Shown here: piece by piece, positions 7,331 through 17,334 of the stretch
Position numbering within the stretch: position 1 is the first letter of the stretch
Layout of the letters: each line of letters begins with the position of its first letter
DNA from: JBHPCZ01 sp042573625
GTDB taxonomy: Bacteria; Desulfobacterota; Desulfobacteria; Desulfobacterales; UBA11574
Direction of reading: 5' to 3'
Assembly (NCBI GenBank): GCA_042573625.1
Contig: JBHPCZ010000002.1
Coordinates: 12,768-76,767, forward strand
Length of the DNA: 64,000 nt
Notes under the pieces: model-generated
The model's input: the letters and a program-made list of their open reading frames with translations, nothing else
Database searches by the model: none
Told to the model about the DNA's origin: nothing
Position numbers and translations under genes: made by a program

Positions 7331-8614
7331 ATGGTTACCGACCCCATGTTAAAGGCTTTGCGTTACCGCTGGATCATTTTCTGGATACTGGCGTTTGCGT
7401 ATGTGCTTGTTTTCTTTCACCGGATGTGCCCGGCAGTGGTCGCTGTGGATATGATGAAGGATCTGAATGCCGGCGGCAGCCTCATCGGCTTTCTGGGATC
7501 CGCCTATTTTTATCCATATGCGCTCATGCAGCTTCCGGCAGGACTCCTGTCCGACTCCTGGGGCCCCCGCAAAACCATCACGCTCTTTTTTTTCGCGGCA
7601 TTTGTCGGAAGCATTCTGCTGGGGCTGGCGCCTTCCACCTTTTGGGCTATTTTGGGGCGTACACTGGCCGGCTTGGGCGTCGCCATGCTTTTCGTCCCAA
7701 CAATGAAAGTACTTTCTGAATGGTTTCGACCCCGGGAATTCGCCACCATGACGGGAATTTTCCTGGCAATGGGCGGGATCGGATCCCTCAGTGCCACTAC
7801 ACCCCTGGCCATTGTCAGCGCCTGGATAGGCTGGCGCCTGTCATTCGTCGCCGTGGGAATAATGACCCTGTTCCTGGCCGTCCTGGTATGGAGTTTCGTC
7901 CGCGACCGACCGGCGGATATGGGCTGGCCGTCCCCATCTGAAAATGTTGAAGATCATTCGATGTCTGTCAGTCTGAAACAGGGATTCAAAACAGTCATCA
8001 CCCGTCTCTCATTCTGGCCCGTGGCCATTTGGTTCTTCTTTACCAGCGGCGTGTTTTTCTCCTTCGGGGGGCTTTGGGGCGGCCCCTATCTGATGCAGGT
8101 TTACGGACTCAGCAAGGCGCAAACCGGGCATGTCCTCTCAATGCTGGCCGTCGGTCTGATCGTTGGAAGTCCCCTTCTCAGCTACCTTTCCAACAGCGTA
8201 TTTAAGGCCCGCAAGCCGGTTCTGATTCTGTCCAGTATCATCCTTCTCTGTTTAACAGCACTTTTGGCATTCTATACGGATCGCATCCCCTACACGGGTC
8301 TGTATCTGGTCTGTCTGGGGTTGGGGACCTTTTCCTGCGCCGTGGTGGTCATCGGATTCACCACAACCAAGGAACTCTTCCCTGTTCGGATTGCGGGAAC
8401 CGCCACCGGGCTGGTCAACCTTTTCCCTTTTGCAGGTGGAGCGGTATTACAGGTCCTTCTGGGCTATGTTCTAGAAAAACACGCCCAGACCCAGGGGGTC
8501 TTTACTCTGGCCGGCTATCGGCAAGCATTCCTGCTCCTCTTTTTCTCCGGGATTATTGCATTGCTGGCCAGCCTCTTTTTAAAAGAAACCATGAAAATCC
8601 CGAATTCGATATAA
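7331..8614 (+). CDS. Major facilitator superfamily transporter
   Basis: Predicted 12-helix inner-membrane transporter of 427 aa. Hydrophobic segments run through the whole protein, with a central cytoplasmic loop near residues 200-225 (PADMGWPSPSENVEDHS). MFS-type loop motifs are visible: GLLSDSWGPRKT between helices 2 and 3 and VRDRPADMGW after helix 6. Substrate cannot be read from sequence; MFS members with this FFHRMCPAV N-terminus are usually just called MFS. I place the start at ATG 7331 (GAGGT five bases upstream). A TTG at 7301 would lie inside the terminal repeat of the adjacent MITE. It stands alone, with repeats on both sides. Confidence 0.85.
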   Translation: MVTDPMLKALRYRWIIFWILAFAYVLVFFHRMCPAVVAVDMMKDLNAGGSLIGFLGSAYFYPYALMQLPAGLLSDSWGPRKTITLFFFAAFVGSILLGLAPSTFWAILGRTLAGLGVAMLFVPTMKVLSEWFRPREFATMTGIFLAMGGIGSLSATTPLAIVSAWIGWRLSFVAVGIMTLFLAVLVWSFVRDRPADMGWPSPSENVEDHSMSVSLKQGFKTVITRLSFWPVAIWFFFTSGVFFSFGGLWGGPYLMQVYGLSKAQTGHVLSMLAVGLIVGSPLLSYLSNSVFKARKPVLILSSIILLCLTALLAFYTDRIPYTGLYLVCLGLGTFSCAVVVIGFTTTKELFPVRIAGTATGLVNLFPFAGGAVLQVLLGYVLEKHAQTQGVFTLAGYRQAFLLLFFSGIIALLASLFLKETMKIPNSI

Positions 8615-8683
8615 GATAATAATTATGGAAGATAAATGGCTGCCTGAAGAGAAAAAGCCCTTAAACAGACAGCTTTGTGAGCA

Positions 8684-8940
8684 CTCCTTCCGCATAGCGA
8701 GAGGCATCATAAAGTCCTCACGATGAAGGCCTCGTCCCTGATCCTAAAAATACTCGCCATTTTACAGTTACCGAATATCCAATATCGAACAAGGAATGTC
8801 GAACGATGAAGTGTTCTCTTCTCTACCTTAGGAATATGACAGCGCCAACTTTCAAGGAAAATTCAACCCGAAGGTAAATACTCTGTTTTCCTTCCAAATT
8901 CGACATCGGATATTCGATATTCAGTATTGAACACACTTGT
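8684..8940. repeat. Degenerate ~250-bp AT-rich repeat, copy 2
   Basis: Partner of 3838-4085, with the same ordered blocks and the AACAAGGAATGTCGAA core near 8798. It fills most of the 448-bp gap between the MFS gene and the convergent acyl-CoA synthetase gene; nothing else in the gap looks functional. Confidence 0.55.
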
Positions 8941-9062
8941 TGCGTTATTTCTCTTTTGTTGAGGTACTTCGAAATCCTCCGCCAAAGATGGAGGGTTTAG
9001 GGTACAACTAAGGCGGCAATTAACTATCCGAGAATACATTTTGGACACTGAGGTGTTTCCAA

Positions 9063-10637
9063 TTAAATTTTGAAGCTTTCAGACATCCCGGCATACTGCT
9101 TTCTCAATTTCGGCTTTTCAATTTTGCCTGTCGGGTTTCGCGGCACTTCTCCGAAAATAATCCTCCGGGGTCTTTTGTACCTGGGGAGATCCTGACAAAA
9201 ATCATCAATCTCTTCCTTTGAAACCGTCTCTCCCGATCTTACCTGGACTACTGCCGTAGCAATTTCGCCCAGGCGAAGGCTGGGAAGACCGATAACCGCC
9301 ACATCCTGTATTTTAGGATGCGCCTGAAGGAAATCTTCGATCTCCACCGGGTAAATATTTTCACCGCCCGTGATAATGACATCCTTTTTCCGGTCAACCA
9401 GCCAGATGAAACCGTCTTCGTCCTGTCGGGCAATGTCTCCTGTCAAAAGCCAGCCATCGACAAGCGCTTCCCGGGTGGCTCCCGAATTCTTGTAGTACTC
9501 TTTCATAACCCCCGGCCCCTTGACCAATAACTCTCCGGGGTCCCCCTGTGCGACGGGTTGCAGTTGATTGTCTACTATTTTAATCTCCCAATCGAAACCG
9601 GGTATGCCAATAGCGCCCACCTTGTGCATATTTTCCATACCCAGATGAACACATCCCGGACCGGTGCACTCGGTAAGACCGTAGTTGGTGTCATACTGGT
9701 GATTGGGAAAAGCTTTCTTCCATTCCTTAATGAGGCTGGGCGGCACAGGCTGTGCGCCAATATGCATCAACCGCCATTGGTCCAGTTTGTAGTCATTTAT
9801 TTTCACCTCACCGCTTTGGATGATAAAAAGAATATCGAGCGCCCAGGGAACCAAAAGCCAAACCACCGTTATTTGTTCTTCTGAAATGGCTTCTAAGATC
9901 CACCGGGGCTCAATCCCTTTGAGAATGACGGCCTTGGCGCCCACGATAAAATTCCCGAACCAGTGCATCTTGGCACCGGTATGATATAGCGGAGGAATAC
10001 AGAGAAAATTATCCTCGTGAGTCTGGCGATGGTGGTGATTTTCAATAAAACAGGAAAATTCCAGATTCCGATGGGTCAGCAGGGTTGCCTTGGGCCTGCC
10101 GGTAGTCCCGGAAGTAAAGTAGAGGGCTGCTTCATCCGAAATACTGATATCAACCTGGGGATCGATTGTCGGCTGGGAGGCCAAAAACTCATTGAAGGGC
10201 ACAGCATAATCAGGGCAGAGGTCTTCCGGGCCAACAAAAATATAAATTATTACGGTCTTGTCCAGATCTTTCTTAATGGCATTGATCCGGTCAATGAATT
10301 CTTCACCAAAAATAAAGGCTTTTGCTTCTGCGGTTTCCGTACAATGTTTGATGGTCCTGGACATAAACCGAAAGTTAAGAGGAACCGCCCATGCACCTGT
10401 TCGCAGGATTCCAAAATAGACGGGAAGCCATTCAATACAGTTCATCATCAGGTGAACTACCCGGTCGCCTTTTTTGATTCCTCGGGAAATGAGGGCCTGG
10501 GCCACCTGATTGGCTTGATCGTCAAATTCCTTCCAGTTAATGACCACTCGCCTGTTCTTGGCCGGTTCCCGTTCCACGAGAGCTGTTTTTTTTGGGTACA
10601 TACGGGCATTACGGGCAAGTATTTCGGTAATCAGCAT
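9063..10637 (-). CDS. AMP-forming acyl-CoA synthetase / ligase
   Basis: Member of the ANL superfamily: activates a carboxylate with ATP to an acyl-adenylate and transfers it to CoA. The 524-aa protein has the P-loop-like motif YFTSGTTGRPKATLLTH near residue 170, the NYGLTE motif near residue 308, the adenylate-binding LLTGDIA motif near 390, and the hinge and C-terminal lysine region NPTGKIEK near 510. The start is ATG 10637 with AAAGGAA seven bases upstream; an upstream frame to 10709 is discarded. Substrate is uncertain; the length fits medium/long-chain or aryl-CoA ligases of the sort used by fatty-acid or aromatic degraders. No partner genes are adjacent. Confidence 0.88.
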   Translation of the reverse strand: MLITEILARNARMYPKKTALVEREPAKNRRVVINWKEFDDQANQVAQALISRGIKKGDRVVHLMMNCIEWLPVYFGILRTGAWAVPLNFRFMSRTIKHCTETAEAKAFIFGEEFIDRINAIKKDLDKTVIIYIFVGPEDLCPDYAVPFNEFLASQPTIDPQVDISISDEAALYFTSGTTGRPKATLLTHRNLEFSCFIENHHHRQTHEDNFLCIPPLYHTGAKMHWFGNFIVGAKAVILKGIEPRWILEAISEEQITVVWLLVPWALDILFIIQSGEVKINDYKLDQWRLMHIGAQPVPPSLIKEWKKAFPNHQYDTNYGLTECTGPGCVHLGMENMHKVGAIGIPGFDWEIKIVDNQLQPVAQGDPGELLVKGPGVMKEYYKNSGATREALVDGWLLTGDIARQDEDGFIWLVDRKKDVIITGGENIYPVEIEDFLQAHPKIQDVAVIGLPSLRLGEIATAVVQVRSGETVSKEEIDDFCQDLPRYKRPRRIIFGEVPRNPTGKIEKPKLRKQYAGMSESFKI

Positions 10638-10818
10638 AAGTATTCCTTTCGACCCATTCGTTTCCAGTCGCAAATAAGATATAAATAATGGTTTGACAGC
10701 GCATATCAAAGACGCCGCAAATGGTCAAGCCATGAAAAATCGCGCAGATTTATGAAATCCGTGGGAAATCATTTCTTTTCACGGAAGCCGGCGCGCCACA
10801 TATTGCTGGAAGTCAAAC

Positions 10819-11598
10819 CTAAAGGATTTGGGACACGTGGACCAGAGAAGTTTTAGAATACTCAAGGCCTTTGGAAAACCGTTCAATGGCCTTTGCCGTC
10901 TCCGGAAAAGGATGGCCGATTCCGATGGCGCATCCAAATTTCCGGGCATGGTTTTTAAGAGATTGAAGTTGAAAAAGGATGGCCGATTCGTCGGGGATAT
11001 TATCCAAAAAGATGTTTCTTCGGGAAGTGGTCATCTGAAGTTCTCTCGCAATTTTAAAAGCCTTGGAACGCCATGATGTGACGCTGTCAACGAAAAAAAG
11101 GTCGCTTTTCTTAACAACCCTGAGGGTTTCACTGATTTCCTTCCGACTTTCCGTGAACTTTGAGCCCATATGATTATTAACGCCGATGACAAAAGGCACA
11201 TCGGAGAGGTTTTTTTCCACAGTCCTCATGATCTTCCCCACCTTGTCTCCCACATAAAGGGCGCCGGGACCCGGGTCAAAACCGGCGTTATAAGGTTCCA
11301 TGGGCTGGTGGAGCATAACTTCGTGTCCTCTGGTATGGGCTTCGACAGCCAGGTCTCTAGACTTGGGAAGTTGGGGCAAAATTGAAAAGGTAATAGGAAC
11401 TTCCACATTAAAAAATCGTCTTGCAGCAGAAAAACTGAATCCAATATCATCGATAATCAGGGCGATGCGGGGTGGATAAAAAGACTTGCCTGTTTTAACC
11501 TCACCGGCAAGTACCCTTGAAAAACTGTTTAGGCTGAAAAGGCTCCCAGCCAACCAGGGCACGCTCTTCAATAAAAAGGTCCTTCTATCCATTTTCAA
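10819..11598 (-). CDS. Divergent polysaccharide deacetylase family protein (YibQ-like)
   Basis: At 259 aa it starts with a signal-like N-terminus. DRRTF precedes a hydrophobic stretch at residues 9-30, resembling a Tat-type leader with only one well-placed arginine pair. The mature part begins with the family pattern PPRIALIIDDIGF and later has HEVMLHQPMEPYN, GVNNHMGSKFTE and FFVDSVTS. These fit the divergent polysaccharide deacetylase family, which has an NodB-like fold and is often encoded beside cell-division or murein hydrolase genes. The substrate is not established. The protein probably acts in the periplasm. No obvious operon partner; the acyl-CoA synthetase gene starts 181 bp downstream. 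Confidence 0.83.
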   Translation of the reverse strand: MKMDRRTFLLKSVPWLAGSLFSLNSFSRVLAGEVKTGKSFYPPRIALIIDDIGFSFSAARRFFNVEVPITFSILPQLPKSRDLAVEAHTRGHEVMLHQPMEPYNAGFDPGPGALYVGDKVGKIMRTVEKNLSDVPFVIGVNNHMGSKFTESRKEISETLRVVKKSDLFFVDSVTSWRSKAFKIARELQMTTSRRNIFLDNIPDESAILFQLQSLKNHARKFGCAIGIGHPFPETAKAIERFSKGLEYSKTSLVHVSQIL

Positions 11599-11934
11599 TC
11601 GTATTTTTCTTGACTTGATTAGGAGGGGCTAATTTCGTATTCAGGAAAAGATCCGGTATCCGTTTATGTTCCGCCGTCCTCACAACATCCAAATCGAAAA
11701 ATCTATTTGCTCATACAACCTATTGTGGTTAAAATCAAGCAAAAATACAATATATTGATAAAATTGTTTTAAACGCGCCGCAACCCCGGTTTCGTCGGGG
11801 CGGGGAATATGATCGCTATTTCGGTTTTAAGCCAGGATACCCCTTACAGGGGCATCAACCGTGTTGGGACTTGCAAAGCTGAATTGTGTGTGTGGAGAAA
11901 GGGGAGACAAGGAAAAGATATAATAAAAAGGGAC
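11599..11934. other. Intergenic region, no gene seen
   Basis: AT-rich apart from a GC-rich hairpin near 11788-11808 (CCCCG/CGGGG). It contains the upstream region of the deacetylase gene and the downstream end of the small zinc-ribbon gene. No promoter could be fixed. Confidence 0.4.
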
Positions 11935-12162
11935 TTATTTCTTTAAAAAAAGCCACCACATGAAGTAACAGAATGCGCCAACAGCAACAATAGCTGTTAC
12001 ATACGACATCCAATCTATAGGTCTTTCGGCTAAACCGGATTTGGTAACCTTCCCGACTTTCTGATTGCACGAGGTGCAACGATCGGCATTAACCGGGAGG
12101 TTGGTAAAGCACTCCGGACACCGCTTTGTTACCTGTTTTAATCCTGTAGGTTGTGCGCCCAT
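11935..12162 (-). CDS. Small zinc-ribbon membrane protein
   Basis: A 75-aa protein with two CxxC pairs (CPEC near residue 15 and CTSC near 30), typical of a zinc ribbon. A linker (RPIDWM) and one TM helix near residues 52-72 follow, ending WWLFLKK. GAGAGA eight bases before the ATG may be the ribosome-binding site. The arrangement suggests a membrane-tethered zinc ribbon in the cytoplasm. I recognise no specific family and can give no function. It is codirectional with the tRNA genes upstream. Confidence 0.65.
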   Translation of the reverse strand: MGAQPTGLKQVTKRCPECFTNLPVNADRCTSCNQKVGKVTKSGLAERPIDWMSYVTAIVAVGAFCYFMWWLFLKK

Positions 12163-12312
12163 TGGTGTCTCTCATATTTTGTTTTTTACATCTAAACAAT
12201 ACAATCGCTTCAAACTCTGGGTTGCCGGATAGGCCGCATTCGACCGAATGTCGCTCAAGCGCTTTGTTCATCGTAAAATGAACGCTTGAAACATGACGGA
12301 AAAATGTACTTG

Positions 12313-12390
12313 TGGCGGGAGTGACGAGACTTGAACTCGCGACCTCCGGCTTGACAGGCCGGCGCTCTAACCAAACTGAGCTACACCCCC
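12313..12390 (-). tRNA. tRNA-Asp (GTC)
   Basis: Cloverleaf on the minus strand with acceptor GGGGGTG pairing CACTCCC (one G-U). The anticodon loop is CTGTCAA (anticodon GTC) on a CCGGC/GCCGG stem. The discriminator is G73 and CCA is encoded, as usual for tRNA-Asp. Confidence 0.97.
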
Positions 12391-12476
12391 TAAGCGAATG
12401 GATTGATCACTGGCATTTCTTGCCAACTTTATTTGGGTAAAATAGCGGCAACCCGGCCAGCGAGATGTAAATTTAT

Positions 12477-12552
12477 TGGTGGGCGGAACAGGGCTTGAAC
12501 CTGTGACCCTCGGCTTGTAAGGCCGATGCTCTCCCAACTGAGCTACCCGCCC
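12477..12552 (-). tRNA. tRNA-Val (TAC)
   Basis: 76 nt including encoded CCA. The acceptor stem is GGGCGGG/TCCGCCC, the anticodon loop CTTACAA (anticodon TAC), and the T loop GTTCAAG. It lies between lon and tRNA-Asp on the same strand, so it may be processed from a lon read-through transcript. Confidence 0.97.
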
Positions 12553-12668
12553 GTTTATTATTTTACGACTTGAACTCGTTTATCCTCAAAGAGTGCTACA
12601 GCTAACAATTTAGTAAAATTTAGTCAAGATTAAAATCACACCCAAAAATTATATCAAATCGGACCGTT

Positions 12669-15104
12669 TTAAATTAACGCTGTCGGCTGTTCCGTCTCTT
12701 CGGGCATCATATCAAATGATATGTCACCCTTCTTGAAAAGTGAATCTTCCTTATCCAAGATTAATGCATGGGGCAGCACCTCATCCATGTGGTGCACCAG
12801 CACGATCTCGATCTGTTTTAACAGCCTGGCAGGTATCTCCCTTAAGTCCTTTTCGTTTTCCTTTGGGATAACAACCTTCTTAATTCCTCCCCTGTGAGCG
12901 GCCAGAATTTTTTCTTTCAACCCTCCGATGGTTAGAATTCGGCCCCTTAATGTGAGTTCGCCGGTCATGGCTATATCACGGTAAACAGGTCGCTTGGTTA
13001 GTGCGGAGATGATGGACGTGCACATTGAAATCCCTGCCGAAGGTCCGTCTTTTGGAATGGCGCCTTCAGGTATATGAATATGGATATCTGAATTTTTGTA
13101 AAAGTCCTTTTCAATCGACAGGCGCTCGGCTCGTGAACGGACATAGCTTACCGCTGCCTGGGCAGATTCCTGCATCACCTCTCCCAGTTTTCCGGTCATA
13201 ATCAATTTTCCCTTTCCGGGTAGAATCAGCGTTTCAACATGAAGCAGGTCCCCGCCCACCTGTGTCCAGGCGAGTCCGGTAACAATACCGATCTGATCCG
13301 TTTCCTCGACTTGGCCATGCTTAAAGCGAGGCGGTCCCAGGTATTTTTGAATCGATTTTGCTGTGACTTTAAACGATTCTTTCTCTTTATGCTTTACGAG
13401 ATCACGTGCAATTTTACGACAGACGGACGAAATTTCGCGTTCAAGGTTCCTTACCCCGGACTCACGGGTATAGCGTCGAGTAATGGTCAGAATCGCATTT
13501 TTAGAAAACTTCAGATCTTTTCCTTCCAGTCCGTTCATCTGAATCTGTTTGGGAATGAGAAAATCTTTGGCTATATTATATTTTTCATACTCAGCGTATC
13601 CGGGAAGGCGAATAATCTCCATCCTGTCCTGCAAGGGAAGCGGGATTTCCGGCAGTGTGTTGGCTGTTGTTATAAAAAGAATATCCGAAAGATCGTAGTC
13701 AACATCCAGATAATGGTCGTTAAAGCCGTAGTTCTGTTCCGGGTCAAGGACTTCTAAAAGTGCGGCCGAAGGATCGCCACGGAAATCCATGCTCATTTTA
13801 TCCACTTCATCAAGGCAAAACACCGGATTATTCACCCCAACCTTTTTTAGGGACTGGATAATCTTACCGGGCATTGCACCGATATAGGTCCGCCGATGTC
13901 CTCGAATTTCAGCTTCATCCCTCACACCGCCAAGGGAAAGGCGAACAAATTTTCTTCCGGTAGCCCTGGACACAGATTTGGCCAAAGAGGTCTTTCCCAC
14001 ACCCGGGGGACCGACGAAACACAATATAGGACCTCTGATCTTCTTGACCAGAGACTGTACGGCAAGGTATTCCAGTATACGTTCCTTTGGTTTATCCAGT
14101 CCGTAGTGGTCCTCATTGAGTATCTTTTCGGCTTCTTCAAGATCCTTACGAACATGGGTTCTTTCAAACCAGGGCAAGCTGATCAACCATTCAATATAAC
14201 CCCGCACAACTGTCGCCTCGGCAGACATGGGGGTCATCAACTTGAGTTTTCTGAATTCTTGCCGGGCCTTACCTCCTGCCTCCTTTGACATCCTTTTCCG
14301 CTTGATTCGCTTTTCTAGCTCTTTAAGTTCGTCGGCGGGATCATCATCAGGTCCCATCTCTTTCTTGATGGCCCGCATCTGTTCATTCAGATAATAGGCT
14401 TTCTGGGTCTTTTCCATCTGATCCTTGACGCGACCCTTTATTCGTTGATCCATCTTGAAAATATCGATCTCCATCCTTATCAAACGGAGAAGCAGAGAAA
14501 GCCGATCGTCCAGAGAACTGATCTCCAGCAAATTCTGTTTGTCCTTGATTTTAAAAGAAAAATGAGCTGCCGCCGTGTCACCCAGCTGCGAAAGATCAGA
14601 AATTTCGGAAAGGTTGTTCAGAAGATCTTTTGAAATATTCTTGTTCAGCTTGGCATACTCCTCGAAACTCTCAAGAATAGCCCTGCTGACCGCTGTCCCC
14701 TCTGCCTCCGACAACTCCGTCTCAACGACAGGTTCTAATTCAACCTGAAAAAAATCGTCATCCTGGATGAAACGGTCGATTCGAGCCCGGGCCTTTCCCT
14801 CAACCAGGGCTTTGACCGTACCGTCCGGGAGCCGAAGGAGCTGAAGCACACTTGCAATAGTTCCCACGGAGTTGATGTCTTTTTCGGTCGGGTTGTCAAC
14901 GCCTGCCTTTTTTTGAGTGGCAAGAAATACGTTCTTGTCACTATTCATTGCTTCAGCAAGAGCGTTTACAGATTTAGAACGTCCCACAAATAGCGGGGCG
15001 ACCATGTGGGGGAATACGACAATATCTCTGAGTGGCAAGAGTGGAAACATCGCCTTGGGCGATGCAGGATTACCGTCCTTGAAAAACTTTGGTAAAGCAA
15101 TCAT
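12669..15104 (-). CDS. lon: ATP-dependent protease Lon
   Basis: Cytosolic AAA+ serine protease of 811 aa for abnormal and regulatory proteins. The N-terminal substrate domain opens with FPLLPLRDIVVFPHMV, the AAA domain has GPPGVGKTS near residue 365, and the protease domain has the Ser-Lys dyad (catalytic Ser in KDGPSAGISM near 687, Lys in IGGLKEKILAAHRGG near 730). Full family length. It is last in the tig-clpP-clpX-lon gene order, 88 bp after clpX. tRNA-Val follows 116 bp beyond its stop. Confidence 0.98.
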   Translation of the reverse strand: MIALPKFFKDGNPASPKAMFPLLPLRDIVVFPHMVAPLFVGRSKSVNALAEAMNSDKNVFLATQKKAGVDNPTEKDINSVGTIASVLQLLRLPDGTVKALVEGKARARIDRFIQDDDFFQVELEPVVETELSEAEGTAVSRAILESFEEYAKLNKNISKDLLNNLSEISDLSQLGDTAAAHFSFKIKDKQNLLEISSLDDRLSLLLRLIRMEIDIFKMDQRIKGRVKDQMEKTQKAYYLNEQMRAIKKEMGPDDDPADELKELEKRIKRKRMSKEAGGKARQEFRKLKLMTPMSAEATVVRGYIEWLISLPWFERTHVRKDLEEAEKILNEDHYGLDKPKERILEYLAVQSLVKKIRGPILCFVGPPGVGKTSLAKSVSRATGRKFVRLSLGGVRDEAEIRGHRRTYIGAMPGKIIQSLKKVGVNNPVFCLDEVDKMSMDFRGDPSAALLEVLDPEQNYGFNDHYLDVDYDLSDILFITTANTLPEIPLPLQDRMEIIRLPGYAEYEKYNIAKDFLIPKQIQMNGLEGKDLKFSKNAILTITRRYTRESGVRNLEREISSVCRKIARDLVKHKEKESFKVTAKSIQKYLGPPRFKHGQVEETDQIGIVTGLAWTQVGGDLLHVETLILPGKGKLIMTGKLGEVMQESAQAAVSYVRSRAERLSIEKDFYKNSDIHIHIPEGAIPKDGPSAGISMCTSIISALTKRPVYRDIAMTGELTLRGRILTIGGLKEKILAAHRGGIKKVVIPKENEKDLREIPARLLKQIEIVLVHHMDEVLPHALILDKEDSLFKKGDISFDMMPEETEQPTALI

Positions 15105-15192
15105 TGTTACCTTTTATTTGGATTAGAAGTTATTGGATAGATTTGCTTTTAAAACACCTATAATTCTTTACCTGTCATCAATCATTAAATTT

Positions 15193-16437
15193 TCAAGCCT
15201 GTTTTTTCTTCTGCTCATAAAGCAGGATCGGGGCCTCTTTATTCAAAACAACATCCTCACTGATAACACATTCCTTTACATCTTCGATCGACGGAATTTC
15301 ATACATGATATCGATCATGCAGGTTTCCAGTATCGCCCGAAGCCCTCTGGCACCAGATTTTCTTTCCATGGCCTCTTTTGCAACCGCCGAAAGGGCGCTG
15401 TCTGTTAATCGCAGATTCACCCCTTCGATTTCAAAAAGCTTTTGAAACTGCTTAATTAAGGCGTTCTTCGGCTCTGTTAATATTCTGATCAAAGTGGGCT
15501 CACTCAGTTCAGAAAGGGTTGCGATCACGGGTAGACGACCCACAAATTCCGGGATCAAACCGAATTTAATCAGGTCTTCGGGTAGAACTTTTTTCAGGAG
15601 TTCACCGGTGCTTTTATCCTCTTGCTTGACGATATCCGCTCCAAAACCCATGACTTTTGATCCAAGGCGTCGCTTTATGACCTGCTCGAGGCCGTTAAAG
15701 GTTCCACCGCAAATAAAGAGTATATTGGCAGTATCCACCTTGACAAAATCCTGCTGCGGATGTTTTCTCCCGCCCTTGGGGGGTACACTGGCGGTGGTGC
15801 CTTCTATGATTTTTAATAACGCTTGCTGAACCCCTTCACCTGAAACATCGCGCGTAATTGAAGGGTTTTCAGATTTGCGTGCAATTTTATCAATCTCATC
15901 AATGTAGACAATGCCTCGCTTGGCCTTTTCCACATCATAATCGGCATTCTGGAGCAGGGCAAGGATAATGTTTTCAACATCTTCTCCTACATATCCAGCT
16001 TCCGTCAAGCTTGTGGCGTCTGCAATGGTAAAGGGGACATTCAGAAACCTGGCAAGCGTCTGCGCCAGGAGCGTCTTTCCGCAACCGGTCGGCCCAATGA
16101 GGAGGATATTGCTTTTTTGAATTTCCACATCCCCTGAGCTGATCGGAGAAGTGAGCCGCTTATAGTGGTTATACACTGCAACGGCAAGAATCTTCTTTGC
16201 CGGATCCTGCTCAATCACGTACTCGTCAAGCATTCCCTTTATTTCTTTTGGAATAAGGAGACTCTCGAGATCTCCTGCGTCTTTTCCACTTTCTTCTTCT
16301 ATTATCTCGCTGCAGAGTTGAATGCATTCATCACATATGTATACTGCCGGGCCAGCAATCAGTTTTGTAACCTCTTTCTGATTTTTCCCGCAAAATGAGC
16401 AAAAGAGATTCTCATTCGCATCCTCTTTGTTGGCCAT
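15193..16437 (-). CDS. clpX: ATP-dependent Clp protease ATP-binding subunit ClpX
   Basis: AAA+ unfoldase that feeds substrates to ClpP. The 414-aa protein has the N-terminal zinc-binding domain with CSFC and CDEC, Walker A GPTGCGKTLLA near residue 115, Walker B IVYIDEIDK near 178, and sensor/arginine-finger regions. The ClpP-contact loop reads MGFG rather than IGFG, a mild variant. Its ATG is one base beyond the clpP stop, so the two are translationally coupled. Confidence 0.98.
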   Translation of the reverse strand: MANKEDANENLFCSFCGKNQKEVTKLIAGPAVYICDECIQLCSEIIEEESGKDAGDLESLLIPKEIKGMLDEYVIEQDPAKKILAVAVYNHYKRLTSPISSGDVEIQKSNILLIGPTGCGKTLLAQTLARFLNVPFTIADATSLTEAGYVGEDVENIILALLQNADYDVEKAKRGIVYIDEIDKIARKSENPSITRDVSGEGVQQALLKIIEGTTASVPPKGGRKHPQQDFVKVDTANILFICGGTFNGLEQVIKRRLGSKVMGFGADIVKQEDKSTGELLKKVLPEDLIKFGLIPEFVGRLPVIATLSELSEPTLIRILTEPKNALIKQFQKLFEIEGVNLRLTDSALSAVAKEAMERKSGARGLRAILETCMIDIMYEIPSIEDVKECVISEDVVLNKEAPILLYEQKKKQA

Positions 16438-16438
16438 T

Positions 16439-17053
16439 TTATGCCTCCGTCTCTCTGGATATCTCCAGATCTTCTCGATTGATAATTACGCTATCTATGA
16501 TCCCGTATTCCTTTGCCTCTTCGCCGGTCATGAAATAATCACGATCGGTATCAGTTTGGATCTGTTTTAAATCCCTGCCGGTATGGAATGCCAGTATATG
16601 GTTTAACGATTCTTTCATGCGCAGGATTTCCCTGGCCTGAATTTCAATATCAGACGCCTGCCCCTGAAATCCTCCCATGGGTTGATGGATCAGGATCCTC
16701 GCGTTGGGGAGGGAAAAGCGTTTTCCCTTTGTACCTGCGGTAAGTAATAGTGCCCCCATGCTGGCGGCCTGCCCGATACATACGGTGGATATATCCGGCT
16801 TAATGTACTGCATGGTATCATACACTGCCAACCCTGCTGTAACCAAACCACCAGGGGAATTGATGTAAAAATTGATATCTTTGTCAGGTTCTTCCGATTC
16901 TAAGAAAAGAAACTGCGCAATTAAAAGATTTGCAACCTCATCATTCATGGCTGATCCCAAAAAAACAATTCTGTCTTTGAGGAGCCTTGAATATATATCA
17001 TAGGCACGCTCCCCTCTGCTGGTTTGCTCTACGACCATAGGTATTAGTGGCAC
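16439..17053 (-). CDS. clpP: ATP-dependent Clp protease proteolytic subunit ClpP
   Basis: Self-compartmentalised serine peptidase that works with ClpX. At 204 aa it has the nucleophile Ser in GQAASMGALLL near residue 98 and the catalytic His in ILIHQPMGG near 123. The N-terminus MPLIPMVVEQ is typical and shows that the annotated start is right. It lies between tig (281 bp upstream) and clpX (one base downstream). The 281-bp gap upstream contains a GC hairpin (CCCGCC-AA-GGCGGG near 17284) and may hold a separate clpP promoter. Confidence 0.98.
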   Translation of the reverse strand: MPLIPMVVEQTSRGERAYDIYSRLLKDRIVFLGSAMNDEVANLLIAQFLFLESEEPDKDINFYINSPGGLVTAGLAVYDTMQYIKPDISTVCIGQAASMGALLLTAGTKGKRFSLPNARILIHQPMGGFQGQASDIEIQAREILRMKESLNHILAFHTGRDLKQIQTDTDRDYFMTGEEAKEYGIIDSVIINREDLEISRETEA

Positions 17054-17334
17054 AAAAAATCTCCTCTGGTTAAAATGTTATTTTATCGCCATCCAAACCC
17101 ATTGGATCTGAGATATCATTCCCATGGGATTAAGTACGATGGTTTCTTAAAAAGTCAGGTTTTGCTCTCTCCGTGAGCAATTTTGGGATTCATAAATGGC
17201 CCGTCTAAATTTCAAAAACTCGAACTAACGCCCTAAAACAGTTTGAAATTTTTAACGCCGGGCTCATTCTGAATCTTTGTCTCCCGCCAAGGCGGGACTC
17301 AATGTCGCTTATAAAATGACCTTTTAAGAGTTTA

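Noticed and set aside
12411..12425. Possible sigma-54 motif TGGCATTTCTTGCC near tRNA-Asp
   Set aside because: Only eight bases between GG and GC instead of ten.
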